The translations under genes were made by a program, and so were the position numbers. A DNA stretch of 64,000 nucleotides from NCBI GenBank assembly GCA_949775045.1, contig OX459100.1, positions 8,715,194 to 8,779,193 of the forward strand, in the 5' to 3' direction. Numbering within the stretch: the first letter of the stretch is position 1; every line of letters begins with the position of its first letter. Positions 11,351 through 24,100 of the stretch are shown here, piece by piece. The notes beneath the pieces were generated by a model. The model saw nothing but the letters and a program-made list of their open reading frames with translations, did not search any database and was not told the origin of the DNA. The stretch is from Metridium senile. Lineage: Eukaryota; Cnidaria; Anthozoa; Actiniaria; Metridiidae.

Positions 11351-14300
11351 CTAAAACGGTGCTATTTTCACAAACGGTGGGCTTGGTAAACTCTCTGCCT
11401 TGCTGTAGACTGCACATTTCTTGAATGGACAAGGGTCCTGACGCCAAGCATAACGAACTCCAGCCAGTTTGTCAGTGGTCGAAGGACACAAAGCATACAA
11501 GCTCACCTTTTTGAATGAGCTGGTTAAGATTTGGGCCTCGACCCAAGAAGATGAGTCGCTGCTGGTCTGGCATAAAACCTACATAAAAAGATAGTAAAAT
11601 GGTGATGATAACGCCAAAGAATTGCATGGTGTTGAGGTGTAGGGGTCACCTCACTTGGATTTTCCTCAGGCATAATTGTAAAAATTATCACAAACGTATT
11701 TCAATTATCATTGTCATCGTCACTATAATAAGCAATTATTTTCAACGTTTATTTAATGCAATCATCATCACCATCACATTCACAATAATCATCATCATCA
11801 CCACCATTACAGTAATCATCATCAGCACCACCATCGCAATAATCATCACCATCAGCACCACCATTATAATCATTATCATCACTACCATTATCATCACCAC
11901 CATCACAATAATCATCACCATCACAATAATCATCATCACCACCGTCATGTCTATGCATTACCAGCATCATCATTACCACTATCATTAGTATACCCACCTC
12001 AAAACCTTTTCTTGTTCGTATTTCAATACCTTCTTCTCCAACATTATCGTACACAACATCCAAGACCCAAGACTTAGGCAGGGTCATTGATGACACTTCT
12101 ATCATAACAGCTAATGGTCCTGTATAGTACACATTGGGTTCAGAATAGGCAATCGCTCGGCCAGCTAATGCAAGACGGTACCCTACATCCTGCTTATCAT
12201 TTGGGTGAATACTTCCCCATGGCGAAGACACATTACCAAGGTCTAGAGAAACAGCCATGAAGACGTTTTCCATACGAGCGTTAGGTACATAGCCATAGTT
12301 TGCTGTTTGTGCCCAGCGAATGACAGGAAACCCATCGATGACTGTTGGGTCACTGCCATAGCTTGACAGCTGTGAAATATGGAAACTTTTTTTTAGCTTA
12401 CCGTACACAAGATCAGGGTATGGTGGTTTTTTTAATTAGATGATACTTTTGTGGCACATTTGTATATAAGTGAGTATGTGTATGAAAGGGAGAAACGTGA
12501 GAAGATGTGTTACTGCGATTAATATTAGTAATACGCTGTCTGATGCTGATGTTGAAACTACCTGATTCATGATTAATGATGATATAACAATAATATATAC
12601 TCATTTATATAGCGCTATTGCAAAGCTCATAATGCTTTACTATACAGTATATATGTGGAGAACTTATCGGACTGCGCGCTGTAAACCAGCAGCTTACAAT
12701 CATCAGTATGGTTAGTGAATGCCTCCGAGACCTAACTGTTGTACGGCCGGGAGACAATCCCCTACTCTTTGCAAACATAGCACAACAGGATCTTTAACGT
12801 CCACCTTATATAGGATTAGAGTGTAGGCAGATGAGACCTCCAGCTTTACGTCCTTATCCGAGAAGATGAGGCACTGATAGAGTGAAGTGTCTTGCCTAAG
12901 GACACAACATAATCGCCCGGGCCGAGAATCGAACCCAGACCATTAGTCTCAGAATCCAATTCATGAACCACTAGACCATCATGTCTCTCGTAATAACTAC
13001 ATAGTCAAAAACAGACAGACAGACAGACAGACAGACAGACGGAAAAACAACCACTATTTGCATACAAGATAATTATTATGAACAAATAAATTCCAGTAAC
13101 TACCTGGACAAACCCAAATGGAAACAAAGGATCGGTGTGGGCTCCAGTACCTGAGTACCACTTCTTCCTCCAGTCGTCAATCATGGCAGGAAAAGTACAA
13201 TTGTATGTGTTTGGCGCATGAGCATTAGCTTCCCCTTGATACCATATAGCACCATATATGGTCATATTGAGTAAGGGATGAATCATTGCATTGTATAATA
13301 CTGATGGTTTGGTAGGTAAAGGAGCAAATATCTCTTCTCCAGGGAAAACTGTTCTGTAAATGAAAGAATTATACAGTGTTTAGTTAATTATATTTGACAG
13401 AGATCTTCCAGTCTGATTTCCTTTTTATTCCATTGATCTACTTGACCAGAATCAATTGATGGATGGATGGATGAACAAACATATGAGCAAACTGATGAAG
13501 AAATGACTGAAGAAATGAATCTGTGAATGAATGAATGCATGAATGAATAGACATGTGGATAAATGAATGAGCAGATGAATGAATGAATGAATGAATGAAT
13601 GAATGAATGAATGAATGAATGAATGAATGAATGAATGAATGGATGGATGAATATATGAATGAATGAATGAATGAATGAATGGATGGATGAATATATGAAT
13701 GAATGAATGAATGAATGAATGGATGAATGAATGAATAGACATGTGGATAAATGAATGAGCAGATGAATGAATGGATGAATGAATGAATGAATGAATGAAT
13801 GGATGGATGAATATATGAATGAATGAATGAATGAATGAATGAATGAATGAATGGATGGATGGATGAATAGACATGTGGATAAATGAATGAGCAGATGAAT
13901 GAATGGATGAATGAATAAACATGTGATAGATGAATGAGCGAATGGATAAATATGTGAATAAATAAATGAGTGGATGAATATGAATGAATAAATATACATG
14001 TGATAGATAAATGAATGAATGAATAAACAGGTGAATAAATGAATGAGAACATGAATGAATGAATAAATAAATAAATAAACATTTGATAGATGAATAAATA
14101 AACATGTAAATAGATGAATGAATGAATAAACAGATGAATAAATGAATGAGTAGAGTAGATGAATGAATGAATGAAAAGACAGATGAATAATTCATTTATT
14201 CATTCATCCATTTTTCTTTCACAGTGTACTTGTAAACTTTTTACTCCGACGAAGGGCTAAAGCTTGAAACATCAGTAAAGTTAAGTCAGCATTTTTTACG

Positions 14301-17300
14301 GTGTTACAAATTTCATTATATTACCTATCATTTATATCAAACACCAACGCAGCCTATACTAATTTACTCGCTAGTTTCCATTTAAAAGACATAGACATAC
14401 TTGGTTAGTTCCACGTCTTTGTCTGTTATGTTGCAAGTTGCAAGAGCTTCAGGTGATGACCAAACTTCAACCGCCGTACCACCCCAGTCAGTAGCAATCA
14501 TACCAAGAGGGGTTTTATATTTATCATAGAGGTTCTTGGCATAAAACCAGCAAACAGCTGAGAAGTATTTCCATGCTCCTCCATTGACACTTTCTTAACA
14601 ACAAAAACAACAACAACAGGATGATCATTAGTGGAAATAGAAAAGAGACAGTGTGTTCAAAATTGGTATTAAAAAAACATAGCAATAAATAAGTAAGTAT
14701 GTTTAATAAGTATATTTGAAAGAAAAGCTGTTATTACATGGCTGCATGTAGATTAGATGCCAATGAGCCATTGGAAAATTCCAAAATTGGTATTAAAAAA
14801 ACATAGCAATAAATAAGTAAGTATGTTTAATAAGTATATTTGAAAGAAAAGCTGTTATTACATGGCTGCATGTAGATTAGATGCCAATGAGCCATTATAC
14901 ATGATATTGACCAGATAGAAGCTATTGAAGTAAAAATAAATGTGTGATTCTGACAGTATTTTAAGGACACAATGGGATTATTAAAATGCATGTAGCCTGC
15001 AGAACAGGTGTTCTTTTTATTTTTTTGGAGTTGTTTGGAATAGTCGGATTTTCTGGTTCCTGTGTTGCAGCAAAAAGGAAGCGAAAGGGGGAGGGGAAGA
15101 AAGGAAGTGAACAGAAATAACAATTAATGGACGCTGGCAGGAGTTTCCTTCCTCTCTCTCCCCCAGCATCCCCCACCCCCTCCCCGCCCCCACCTCCATC
15201 TTTCCTTTTTAGTCTAGGCCCCATGTTTATGGCGGGTATCAAGACAACACAGGAACCCCAAAATCCGATTTTTGCAGGCTTATATGTATTCATGATGACT
15301 TGAGGTCATGCATGAGTGGGGTACATTCTAAATTCCATGAAAACAATTATATAATAAATTATAATTTTAATACTAACTTGATGAAGCGATTGACCATGGC
15401 TGCTCAATAACCTTCAGCTCATCAAGTGGAGTATCTGACTGAACCTGATAAGCTGTGAATAGTCTGATATTGGGGTAATTATCTGCTTCTTTCACTGCTT
15501 GTGTGAGATTCACAACCTATTTGACAAAATTCAAATAGAATTCAAAATATAATTATTATCTAAAACATAGTTCATTGTCATAACTGACACACTGTAATTG
15601 AAAGTTGTTGCACCAACATGTATCCATTGTTAATTGTGCCTTTTACAAATTTTTCCACTTTTTCTCTTTCTTTTTATTATTCACTTAATTTGCCCTTTTC
15701 AAATAATATTGTATTTAATAAATAGTCTGAGGAATGGCAGTTAGTGCAAAGTATTAATAAAATAATAGTGTCTTTCATAGTTCTCGGTGCCATTTTGAAA
15801 GGTAGTTGTGCCTTAAATTTGCATTGCAAGATGTACTGTGAGCATGCAATGATAGAGACCTTTCTTAATACCTTGGAAAAATATCTCAAGCTCGCCATAC
15901 ATCTCACTTTGATGCAAAGACACAGCTACCTTTCAAAATGACCCAAAGGACTGTGAATTATGGGACTATTAATGATTATTTGGAGTTTTGAAATACATAT
16001 GTTTTGGCAAATACATGTATATGCCTCAGTAAACATCAGAAGTATATGGTTAAATATAAAATTTCCTTAGTTTTTTTTGTCATAATCAGGTATATTAATT
16101 AGTTAATATGATGAGCAGCGCGGTCTTTCGTCTTTCGGGAAATTCAGCACGTTTTCACGGCATAAATAGGGTCCTAAACTGTCATAAACAAGGTCCCATT
16201 TTTATCACATGTCATAAACAGGGTATAAGAATTTGTTTTTTTTTCTGTCATAAACAGGGTAACTGTTTTAGGATCCCAGCGGAACACCCCTACCCAAATC
16301 CTAGCGGAGTACCCCCGGATGTTGTTCTGACTACTACATATCCATATATCATTTTATTAGTGAGCTTAAACTGTTAGTAAATATATACCTGTGATATAGA
16401 GAACTGCATGTTACTCTGACCACTACATATCCATACATCACCAAACAGTACATCAAGTAATGTTATGGTATGTACTGTACTGTTGACTTTAGAGGTAGCT
16501 GTGATGTTATATGGGCCTTCTTTGTGGGGATCAAGGTTAACTGTCCACATACCAGTACCTTATATAATGATAGTGATGATTGTTAATGAATATATTGTAT
16601 TTTATTATTGGGAATAACTAAAAATAAATTATTATATTATATTTTATGACCATAATTACTCCCTGTCGGGGTTCTTCCATAAGGAACGATCATAATCACT
16701 ACCACTATATACAATATTTACAACACACAACTCTGCTCACTTGTTGATTTTTACAGAGGGAGGAAAACTGGATAAAAACCTTTGTGGCATGAGACAGAAC
16801 AACACATCAAATAAACTCCATTCAATTGTCGCCCAAGCCAGGAATCGAACCCAGGCCACATTGAAGCCAGCACTCTCACTGTTAAGCCACCCTTATGATT
16901 ATGATGATAATTACTATTGATAATAATGATGTATGAGAGAAAACTAAGATGATTATGATTATAACAATGATATTCATAATAGGATGATATTCATAAGGGA
17001 CTCGGGAATTGACAGGGCGGATATTGCTGGCACAATGTTGGACCGGAGGGTGTGGGGCGAAGTGGTTAGGAACATCTCGACCGGAAGGGCCGAAAGATGA
17101 TGATGATGATGATTCATAATACAAATGATGCATGATGACAGTAATAAAGACAGTTATCATCAATATAATAACAATGAAGCTTATAAATGAGAATGTGGAT
17201 ATAATGTTGAATACAATGATGATAATAATAGTGATGATGAAGATAGTAATGATGATGATCGATCTTGATGAGGATCACGATAATAAAGATTGAATTGAAG

Positions 17301-17595
17301 CCCTGCCCTACTGAAACTTTTTTTTATAAATAAAAATACTTCCACAACAAAAAATGTTCTCACCTTTCGCTGCTTGTGCTTGATAAGCTATATTAGCGAT
17401 GTTTACAACAACAGCTTGGCCAGCTTCACCATATCCCCATACATTCGCTCGAAATGGTGCTTGCTGCAAAACCATGTGATCTCCATAGATATTTGCAAAC
17501 CTAAACAACGAAGCTTCACTCTTTATCGGCTTTGAAAAGACGCTATTAGAGGTAAAAAAGACAGCAAAGAACACTACGCTACAAGAAATCAACAT
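11351..17595 (-). CDS. SIAE: Sialate O-acetylesterase, complete, 527 aa
   Basis: Seven exons, consistent phases, total 1584 nt: 17364-17595, 16389-16558, 15378-15516, 14401-14593, 13104-13353, 11998-12369, 11351-11578. SIAE removes 9-O-acetyl groups from sialic acids in lysosomes or after secretion. A signal peptide (MLISCSVVFFAVFF..) is followed by FRFANIYGDHMVLQQAP, matching the family start. The SGNH-type nucleophile motif CSGQSNM places Ser at residue 126 (human Ser127). ATDWGGTAVEVWSS, IHPLLNMTIYGAIWYQGEAN and SPWGSIHPNDKQ (His about 383) are the other conserved blocks. The C-terminal exon encodes GVRYAWRQDPCPFKKCAVY. Length matches human (523 aa) and no key residue is missing, so the enzyme should be active. 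Introns carry two SINEs, a GAAT-type minisatellite, a MITE and simple repeats. Confidence 0.93.
11760..11950. repeat. (ATC)n-rich simple repeat
   Basis: ATCATC/ACCATT triplets in the last SIAE intron, directly after the donor of exon 6. A long minus-strand frame running from exon 6 into it is not coding. Confidence 0.85.
12601..12990 (-). mobile_element. tRNA-headed SINE
   Basis: Read on the minus strand, the head (about 12990-12915) has an A-box-like TGGTCTAGTGGTTCATG and a B box GGTTCGATTCTC. The body contains TGTCCTTAGGCAAGACACTT, a motif shared by many V-type/CR1-mobilised SINEs. The tail at 12601-12625 has TATAGCGCTAT, the LINE-like 3' end. It lies in a SIAE intron. Confidence 0.8.
13455..14190. 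repeat. GAAT-type minisatellite with higher-order units
   Basis: About 740 bp of ATGA/ATGG tetramers in SIAE intron 4. A longer unit containing AGACATGTGGATAAATGAATG recurs at 13548, 13737 and 13869. Poly-(Phe-Ile-His-Ser) frames across it are artefacts. Confidence 0.92.
14243..14385 (+). repeat. Dispersed repeat, Penelope/hammerhead-like family (copy 2)
   Basis: Contains TCCGACGAAGGGCTAAAGC, GAAACATCAGTAAAGTTAAG, GGTGTTACAAATTTCAT and ATATCAAACACC in the same order as the copy at 3661. Confidence 0.8.
14660..14900. repeat. Tandem duplication, two units of about 124 bp
   Basis: The block beginning AAATTGGTATTAAAAAAAC and ending ATGCCAATGAGCCATT occurs twice, 124 bp apart and nearly identical, so the duplication is recent. 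In the SIAE intron upstream of exon 4. Confidence 0.85.
15764..15970. repeat. MITE, same family as 6149-6360
   Basis: The ends AATAGTG.. and ..GGGACTATT and the sub-terminal TTTTGAAAGGTAG/CTACCTTTCAAAA blocks are inverted. In SIAE intron 2. Confidence 0.75.
16640..16905 (-). mobile_element. tRNA-headed SINE
   Basis: On the minus strand the head reads GTGGCTTAACAGTGAGAGTGC (A box), then GGTTCGATTCCTGGC (B box). The body runs to AACCCCGACAGGGAGTAAT. Its 3' half resembles the unit of the tandem array at 51392-51895. It lies in SIAE intron 1. Confidence 0.75.
16975..17125 (-). mobile_element. Possible decayed non-LTR retrotransposon fragment
   Basis: The minus frame reads RDVPNHFAPHPPVQHCASNI then RPVNSRVPYEYHP, a peptide I associate with repeated, retroelement-derived frames in invertebrate genomes. 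It is short, with no other domain, and sits between ATC-type repeats in SIAE intron 1. Confidence 0.3.
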
Positions 17596-18123
17596 TTTAG
17601 TCCGAATAGTTGGGAAAATGTACAGATGAAAATCCAGAAAACAACTTATGAAAGTCACAAGATGTTTTCCTTCTCGTGCATAATTTATTGTTGTTGCGAC
17701 TAAGTAGGGTAGGGCAAGTCTAACCAACGAGGGGTGGGTAAGAGGTCATTTGTAAGCCAGAAAAATACATGAGCTCAATATCAAAAAGTTATACAAATTC
17801 CAATAACGATTTTTAATTATATTGCTTAAAACTTCAAAAATATCACTTCTCATTATCGCTAATTTAACATGTTTTTTAAAACAAGTTATCGCTAATTTGA
17901 TGTATTTTCGTTTCCCTTGGGTACCCCCCTTGCCAAAATATTTGACATTTGTCAGCGGCTTCATTAACTTTTTATCCGGGACATTGTGTTTTCAGTTTCT
18001 CCTGTTTCTATGGTGATAGTGGTCGCCATATTTATACTGAACGAACTTCAAGCAACAGTACTTGCAAGGAAATCGACATTTTCATCTTTATTCTTTATTC
18101 AATACCAAAAATAACCTTCAAAA
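17596..18123. promoter_or_regulatory. Head-to-head promoter region between SIAE and DRC4
   Basis: The two start codons face away from each other with 528 bp between them and no other gene. No clear TATA box on either side. GTTTCTATGGTGAT at about 18004-18017 is a poor match to an RFX X-box. Shared regulation is inferred from position only. Confidence 0.5.
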
Positions 18124-21100
18124 ATGGTAAGTGAAAACCTTAGCTGTAAATCAATGTATTTTTTTGTCAGTTTTTAGGCGCAAAAACAATTTTCATAAAA
18201 CAATTTGTTTCTCGTGTTATGAAAATCGAATTGTGTTGTTCAAGAACGAGTTGTTTCAAAACTGTTTTCTTGTAGCCTCCTAAAAAGAAAAGCGGCAAGA
18301 AGAAGGGAAAGAAGAAGTCAGCTAAGTCTAAGACTCCTACCATCGTCGATGGAATTAGTACTGAGGAGATGACCAAAGAACAGGTGAGAATCGAACTTGA
18401 ATCATTCAAGAACTCAAAAATACTTTATAGTAATTTTGTATGTTTATATGTTTCCTTATTTTGGTGTTATTCTCTTTGACAATCGATTTGAAAAAGCTTG
18501 ATTTGTTAACTTTGGAACTGTTATAATAAACTTAAGGCTATCTTGCTTCTGTCTTCCATGCTAAATACCATAAAATTAGATTGTCAATCATCATAAAATG
18601 TCATAATTGTTCCAGGGTCTAATATCTTTGCCTTTTCTTTACAGCTTGAAGAGCATATAGTTCGTATGAGAGATGAACTTGATAGGGAGCGAGAAGAAAG
18701 AAATTATTTCCAGTTGGAGAGAGATAAAGTCAATACATTCTGGGAAATCTCCAAGCGACAGCATCAAGAGACAAAAGCTGAGCTAAGAAACAAGGAAAGG
18801 GAGATGGAAGAGGCGGAGGAGCGACACCAAGTTGAAATCAAAGTCTATAAACAGAAAGTCAAACATCTTTTATATGAACATCAAAATAATATCGCTGAAC
18901 TTAAAGCTGAGTGTAAGTGGACTTTATGAGGTGGCATTCATTGTTAATTAGAATGAAAGGGGCTGGTAGTTTTGCGGGAAGGGAGGAGGTAGCTGAAAAG
19001 AATGGGGTAGAGAAAATATTCTATATTTTAAGAAGTCATGCCAATAAGCATGAAATAGGGAGAGGGCAGTATAAGCATTTGTACAAAACTTGGAGAGGGG
19101 GGTTACATGTACAAAATGTACATGTATAAAGCTTTTTTCAGAAATTAACAAAACCACCACCAACCCTTGATTTTTTAAGTAGGTAATGGAAAATGTATAA
19201 ACACTTGATGAAGGCACTAAGCATGTTGCATATAATATAGGACATCATATCAATCAATTACAATTATGTATTATTATATGAGTCACTAGGGTTTTGAAAT
19301 TTACTTCAATTGTTTACTGATGTACCTCTGTTTACCATTATATCTGTTCAGCCTCTGTTGCTCTAAAACTAGCACAGGATGAACACAGAACTGGAGAACA
19401 AGATTTAAGGAAAGATAAAAGATCACTTAAGGTAAATACTTTATCCAATTTTAACCAGATTTTAGCTTATTTGTATTGACGTTGATATTAAAGTAAGGTT
19501 AAGCCAACATTGTTTACGGACCGTGTTACAAATTTCATTATATTACTTTTTTTTTTTTTTTTTTTTTTTTTTAATCAATATTTATCCAGGGTATCTAGTT
19601 TAGCATAGCTAGTTTAAATAGAGCCCTGTTAAAGAATAAATAAATACATTAAATAAATAAGATACAAATGATAAAAGATCACAACTAAGTGCGTTTGAAA
19701 TGCCGTTTGCAAGAAATTTTGAAATTTTGCAGATTTATCATTTGTTGTATAATATTAAGGGGCAAAGTGTTATAAGTTGCAGCACCATTATACTTGAAGC
19801 TTTTTTGAAATTTAGATGTTTTGGCCTTTGGTAGGCGGAGTAAATTTCGATATCTTGTGTTGTAAGGATTTATATCCGAGCTACGCTTAAAGTCACTCAG
19901 TAGGTAGGTCGGTGCTAGCCCATTTATGGCTTTAAAGACTAGTATGCATTTTTGGTAATCTCGACGAGACTGCAGGTTTGGCCAGCCGAGAATTGAGTGG
20001 ATCTCTTCTGGCTCAACTACTCTATTTGATATTATGGATGCCGCACGCCTATTTAATTTGTCAAGGTATGTCTTTGACATTACCCCGCAGCCATCCCAGA
20101 CACACGAGCAGTAGTCAAAAAGTGGTAGTATCATAGCATTATACAAAGTTATACAGGCAGATCTAGGCAGGACTTTGCGCGCTCTACGCAACATCCCTAG
20201 CCTCGATGATATCTTTTTCCCTATATAATGAATATGCGCTTTCCATGAGAGAGTTTTATCTAATACTACTCCCAGGTATTTAAACTTAGTTACTCGATCT
20301 AGTTTATTGCTATTTATTGCAATTGAAAATTCTTCATCAACCCTAGAAAGGCGCTGGATATTACCAATCGTTTATATCAAACACAGACACAGCCTATACT
20401 AGTTTACTCGCTAGTTTCCATTGACATTGATATTAATCGAGTGTTTTGACTTATTAATTGCTTGCTTTAATAATAAATCATAAAATCAATATTCTCCAAT
20501 TATATAGGTTGGGCTTAAAGAGCAGGAATTATCGCATGAAGACGTTGTAAAGAACTTAAAAAGGGTAGGTGCCCATGTCTTAAAATGACAATCATAACTG
20601 TTTTTGACCTTAGAGGGTAAATTTCTATATAATAATTACTTTTAATCAACAGAATCATGATGAACATGTCACTAAACTGGGTCAAGACTTTGAGCGTCAA
20701 GTTAAAGGTATAATAATATTCTTTATAATTACTTGGCCACTCTAGATCAGACAGCAGCATGTAAGAGGCGTTTTTACCTGCCAACAATGGAAATATCATA
20801 GGTTCAAATGAATATTTTTGATTGATGGCAATGTAAACCACATTTGAACACCAATGGTCATATAAAATTTTATAAAAAAACTGTAATTTCTTATTCAACT
20901 TATTCAATCAATTCAAAAGTGTTTGACGTACAATGTATGTAACAGTCAGTGACTTAATTTTATCTGTAAAAAGTTAGTGGACAGGTGTTTTATTTAAACT
21001 TTGTGTAAATAGTATCATTTATTGACATGTCAATTGCTGAATATTATTAACACAGAAATCGAAGCAAAATATGACAAGAAAATGAAATCATTACGAGAGG

Positions 21101-24100
21101 AGCTAGAACTGCGAAGAAAGACAGAGATTCATGAAATTGAGGAGGTAGGACTTTAGAATATATATTAGTCATTTCAAATTGAAAGTTCAGTGCTGCGAGT
21201 TGAATCGCTTTTCTTTCACATTTTGCAATGTGAGAATCAATATATTAATTGATATGGTATTGCAAGGGGAAATCATTTTGATTTGTTTCCATGGACACTT
21301 GATATAACTGACTTTTTTCAGTAATTGTTTCCATGGAAACGTTGGACTTTTGTTTGTTTACGTGATTTCTTTATTCCATTTTTTATGCTCGAGCACAACC
21401 GTTCAACATTGCGCGCGCCAAAAGTTCAACGGCCGTATTCCAATTTCTATGCTGTAAAAATATATCGTGTATAACAAATACAGAAGGCCCAGTGTAAGAT
21501 TAGCTTTGCTTAACTGGTGTATCAAGTCAAGTGCATGTATCTTCGTTCAAGTCCAAACTCAAAATTCATTTATTTAAATTAGCTTTTTCATTGTAATCAT
21601 ATCCATTTTTGTATTTTTGTATTTTTATTTTAAGCGCTAAGAACAGACTTGAATAAGCGCTATATAAGCTATATATTATTATTATTATTATTATTATTAT
21701 TATGGAAAGTAATATGCGCCATTTTGGCGACGCATAAATTGTTGAAGAAAGTTGCTGATCTAAAGTACCGCATATTCAGAAATCATCCAAACATCGCTCG
21801 CTTGCCCGCCCACAAGATTGAGATTTCCATGGTATATATAGCCCAGGAACACTCGTCCACAGGTATCCCTGTCAAGTTTAGTGTCGCTGCTTGCTTCGCT
21901 CGCAGCAATTACTGTCTGGTAGTAAATTTTCCCCCTTTTTATTTAGACTCATATTCTAAAGTTTGCCCCTAGAGCAAAGCTCATCAAGGGGGCTGGCTCA
22001 CTTAGCTAACTCATACAATATAGATTATACAATTATGAATGAGAGAAGATAAAACAATATATTTTTTTATAAAGTATTATTATAATATTTGATATATGGT
22101 TGTTTTGTTTTTGTTGTGTAGCGTAAAAATGGCCAGATCAATACCTTGATGAAGAACCACGAAAAAGCATTCAGTGACATTAAGAATTACTACAATGACA
22201 TCACGTTGAATAACCTGGCACTCATCAATTCACTCAAGGTATGATTATATTAAAGAGTGTGAAAAAGGCTTCACTTAATTAAGGCAATGTGACACGCTAC
22301 GATTTCTTGTGCAGGTTGAACTAGTTCATCATCCCGTCACCCAACTTGAATTTTTCATTTTTTTGCTGCACGAATTCAGGAAAATCTACTCACTCAGATA
22401 TAACTTTTTCTTGTCAAATTGCATTCATCTGTTTTCACACCAGACAACTTCTCTGTCTCTCTAAATCTAGTGTTAAAAATACAGCCTAAATGTCTTTCAA
22501 TCTTGAATACATTGATAAGAATAACTATCTGTCATTCTGCTTTACATTATCTTCTTACTCATCATCATCATCATTACCAAAATGTTTCTGTGATTTATAC
22601 CAAACTTTAAAATAATTGGTTATAGAGGGAGGTACAGTGATGTAGTTTGTTATGGTTTTGCCAACATACCAGTGTTATTAGAACAAAGAAAATTAACAAA
22701 TCTATTGTGCAAATGGTTGACAAATTAGCATTACAATCAGTGTCATAGTGTGGTCATTTTGACAAGTACACACAGGTATACAAAAAAGACATGGAAAACA
22801 AGCAAAAAAAAAATGAAAATTTTTTGCCTGAAGTACACACATGCATGTGTATTTGTAATAGTTAACGCCCCTGACAATGCATGCCAACAGTTGTAAACAC
22901 TTCGCTCACCTATTTGTTGAATAATATAGGAACAAGTTGAAGAAATGAAGAAGAAAGAAGAAAGAATGGAAAAACAAATGAATGAGATAATGGCAGAGAA
23001 CAAGCGTCTGACAGAACCTCTACAGAAGGCAAGAGAAGAGGTGGAAGAACTACGCAAACAGGTACATCCTCTTACAGCAAAAAAGCTATTCCATTTCATT
23101 ATTCACTTCTCTGTCTCTCTCATAACAGTCAACACATGAACACATTTGTACTCTTGCAAACTAAATTCAAATTGACATAATATGAAAAACTATTACATGT
23201 AATCAAAATATGACATGAATTTTCTATTATTGGACTACAATATGTATAGTTTTACAACTTTGAAACCTTGTATGATGTATGAAGTGCATAATTTGACTGT
23301 AATATTGTTTATAACATTATTTTATGTATTGTAAATTGATATGAAAGGATGTAAGTAAAACTTTTTTTCTGTGTTTTTTCTCTATAGCTTGCTAACTACG
23401 AGAAAGACAAAGCATCATTAGCAGTAAGTACTATATATATTTTTTAATAAAATTACATGTCAGTCAATCTTACTGTATAAAGTCTGTGCATTCAATACTG
23501 GAAAAGGCTACAGGACAACAGTACCTCTCTGAAAATCACTGTTGTGAGAGATATTTCCTGAAGTAAATCCATTTTCTCTGCAATAAAGATAATCATTATT
23601 ATAGAGGGGTTTCATGGCAGCCATGTTAGCGTGCAAGTACTAAATAATTTTTTTGAATGACAAAGGATTTCAGTTCCCTTGAAAGAAAAGCTCCATACCC
23701 CAAAAAATTAAAAGTCTTGGAATCTCGCCCTTTGTACGCTTAGTCTCGGAGTCTCATTTTTCATTCACGTTTTTGCGTCTTGGAGTCTTAATTTTTTATT
23801 CGATTTTGAGAAATGAAAATCTCGGTCTCGGATTTTTAAAATCAACCAAGTCTTGGATTTACCATTCGCCACCCTTATTGTTTTGGCCACAAGCATGTCT
23901 GCCTTGAAAGCCCTCTATTATTATTAAAACATGTAGTTTATCCATACAAACTGAATTTGTGATGTCATTTTCAGAGTGCGAAAGCAAGACTCAAAGTACA
24001 AGAAGAGGAACTTAGAGGACTCCACTGGGAACATGAAGTCTTGCAGCAAAGATTCTCACAGGTATTTTAGTATATAATTTAAATAATATACCAGCAAATA

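Noticed and set aside
12915..12990. tRNA gene on the minus strand
   Set aside because: A and B boxes are present but the sequence continues into a SINE body and does not close an acceptor stem.
13388..14195. Three overlapping 200-250-codon frames rich in Phe-Ile-His-Ser
   Set aside because: Translation of the GAAT-type minisatellite in a SIAE intron.
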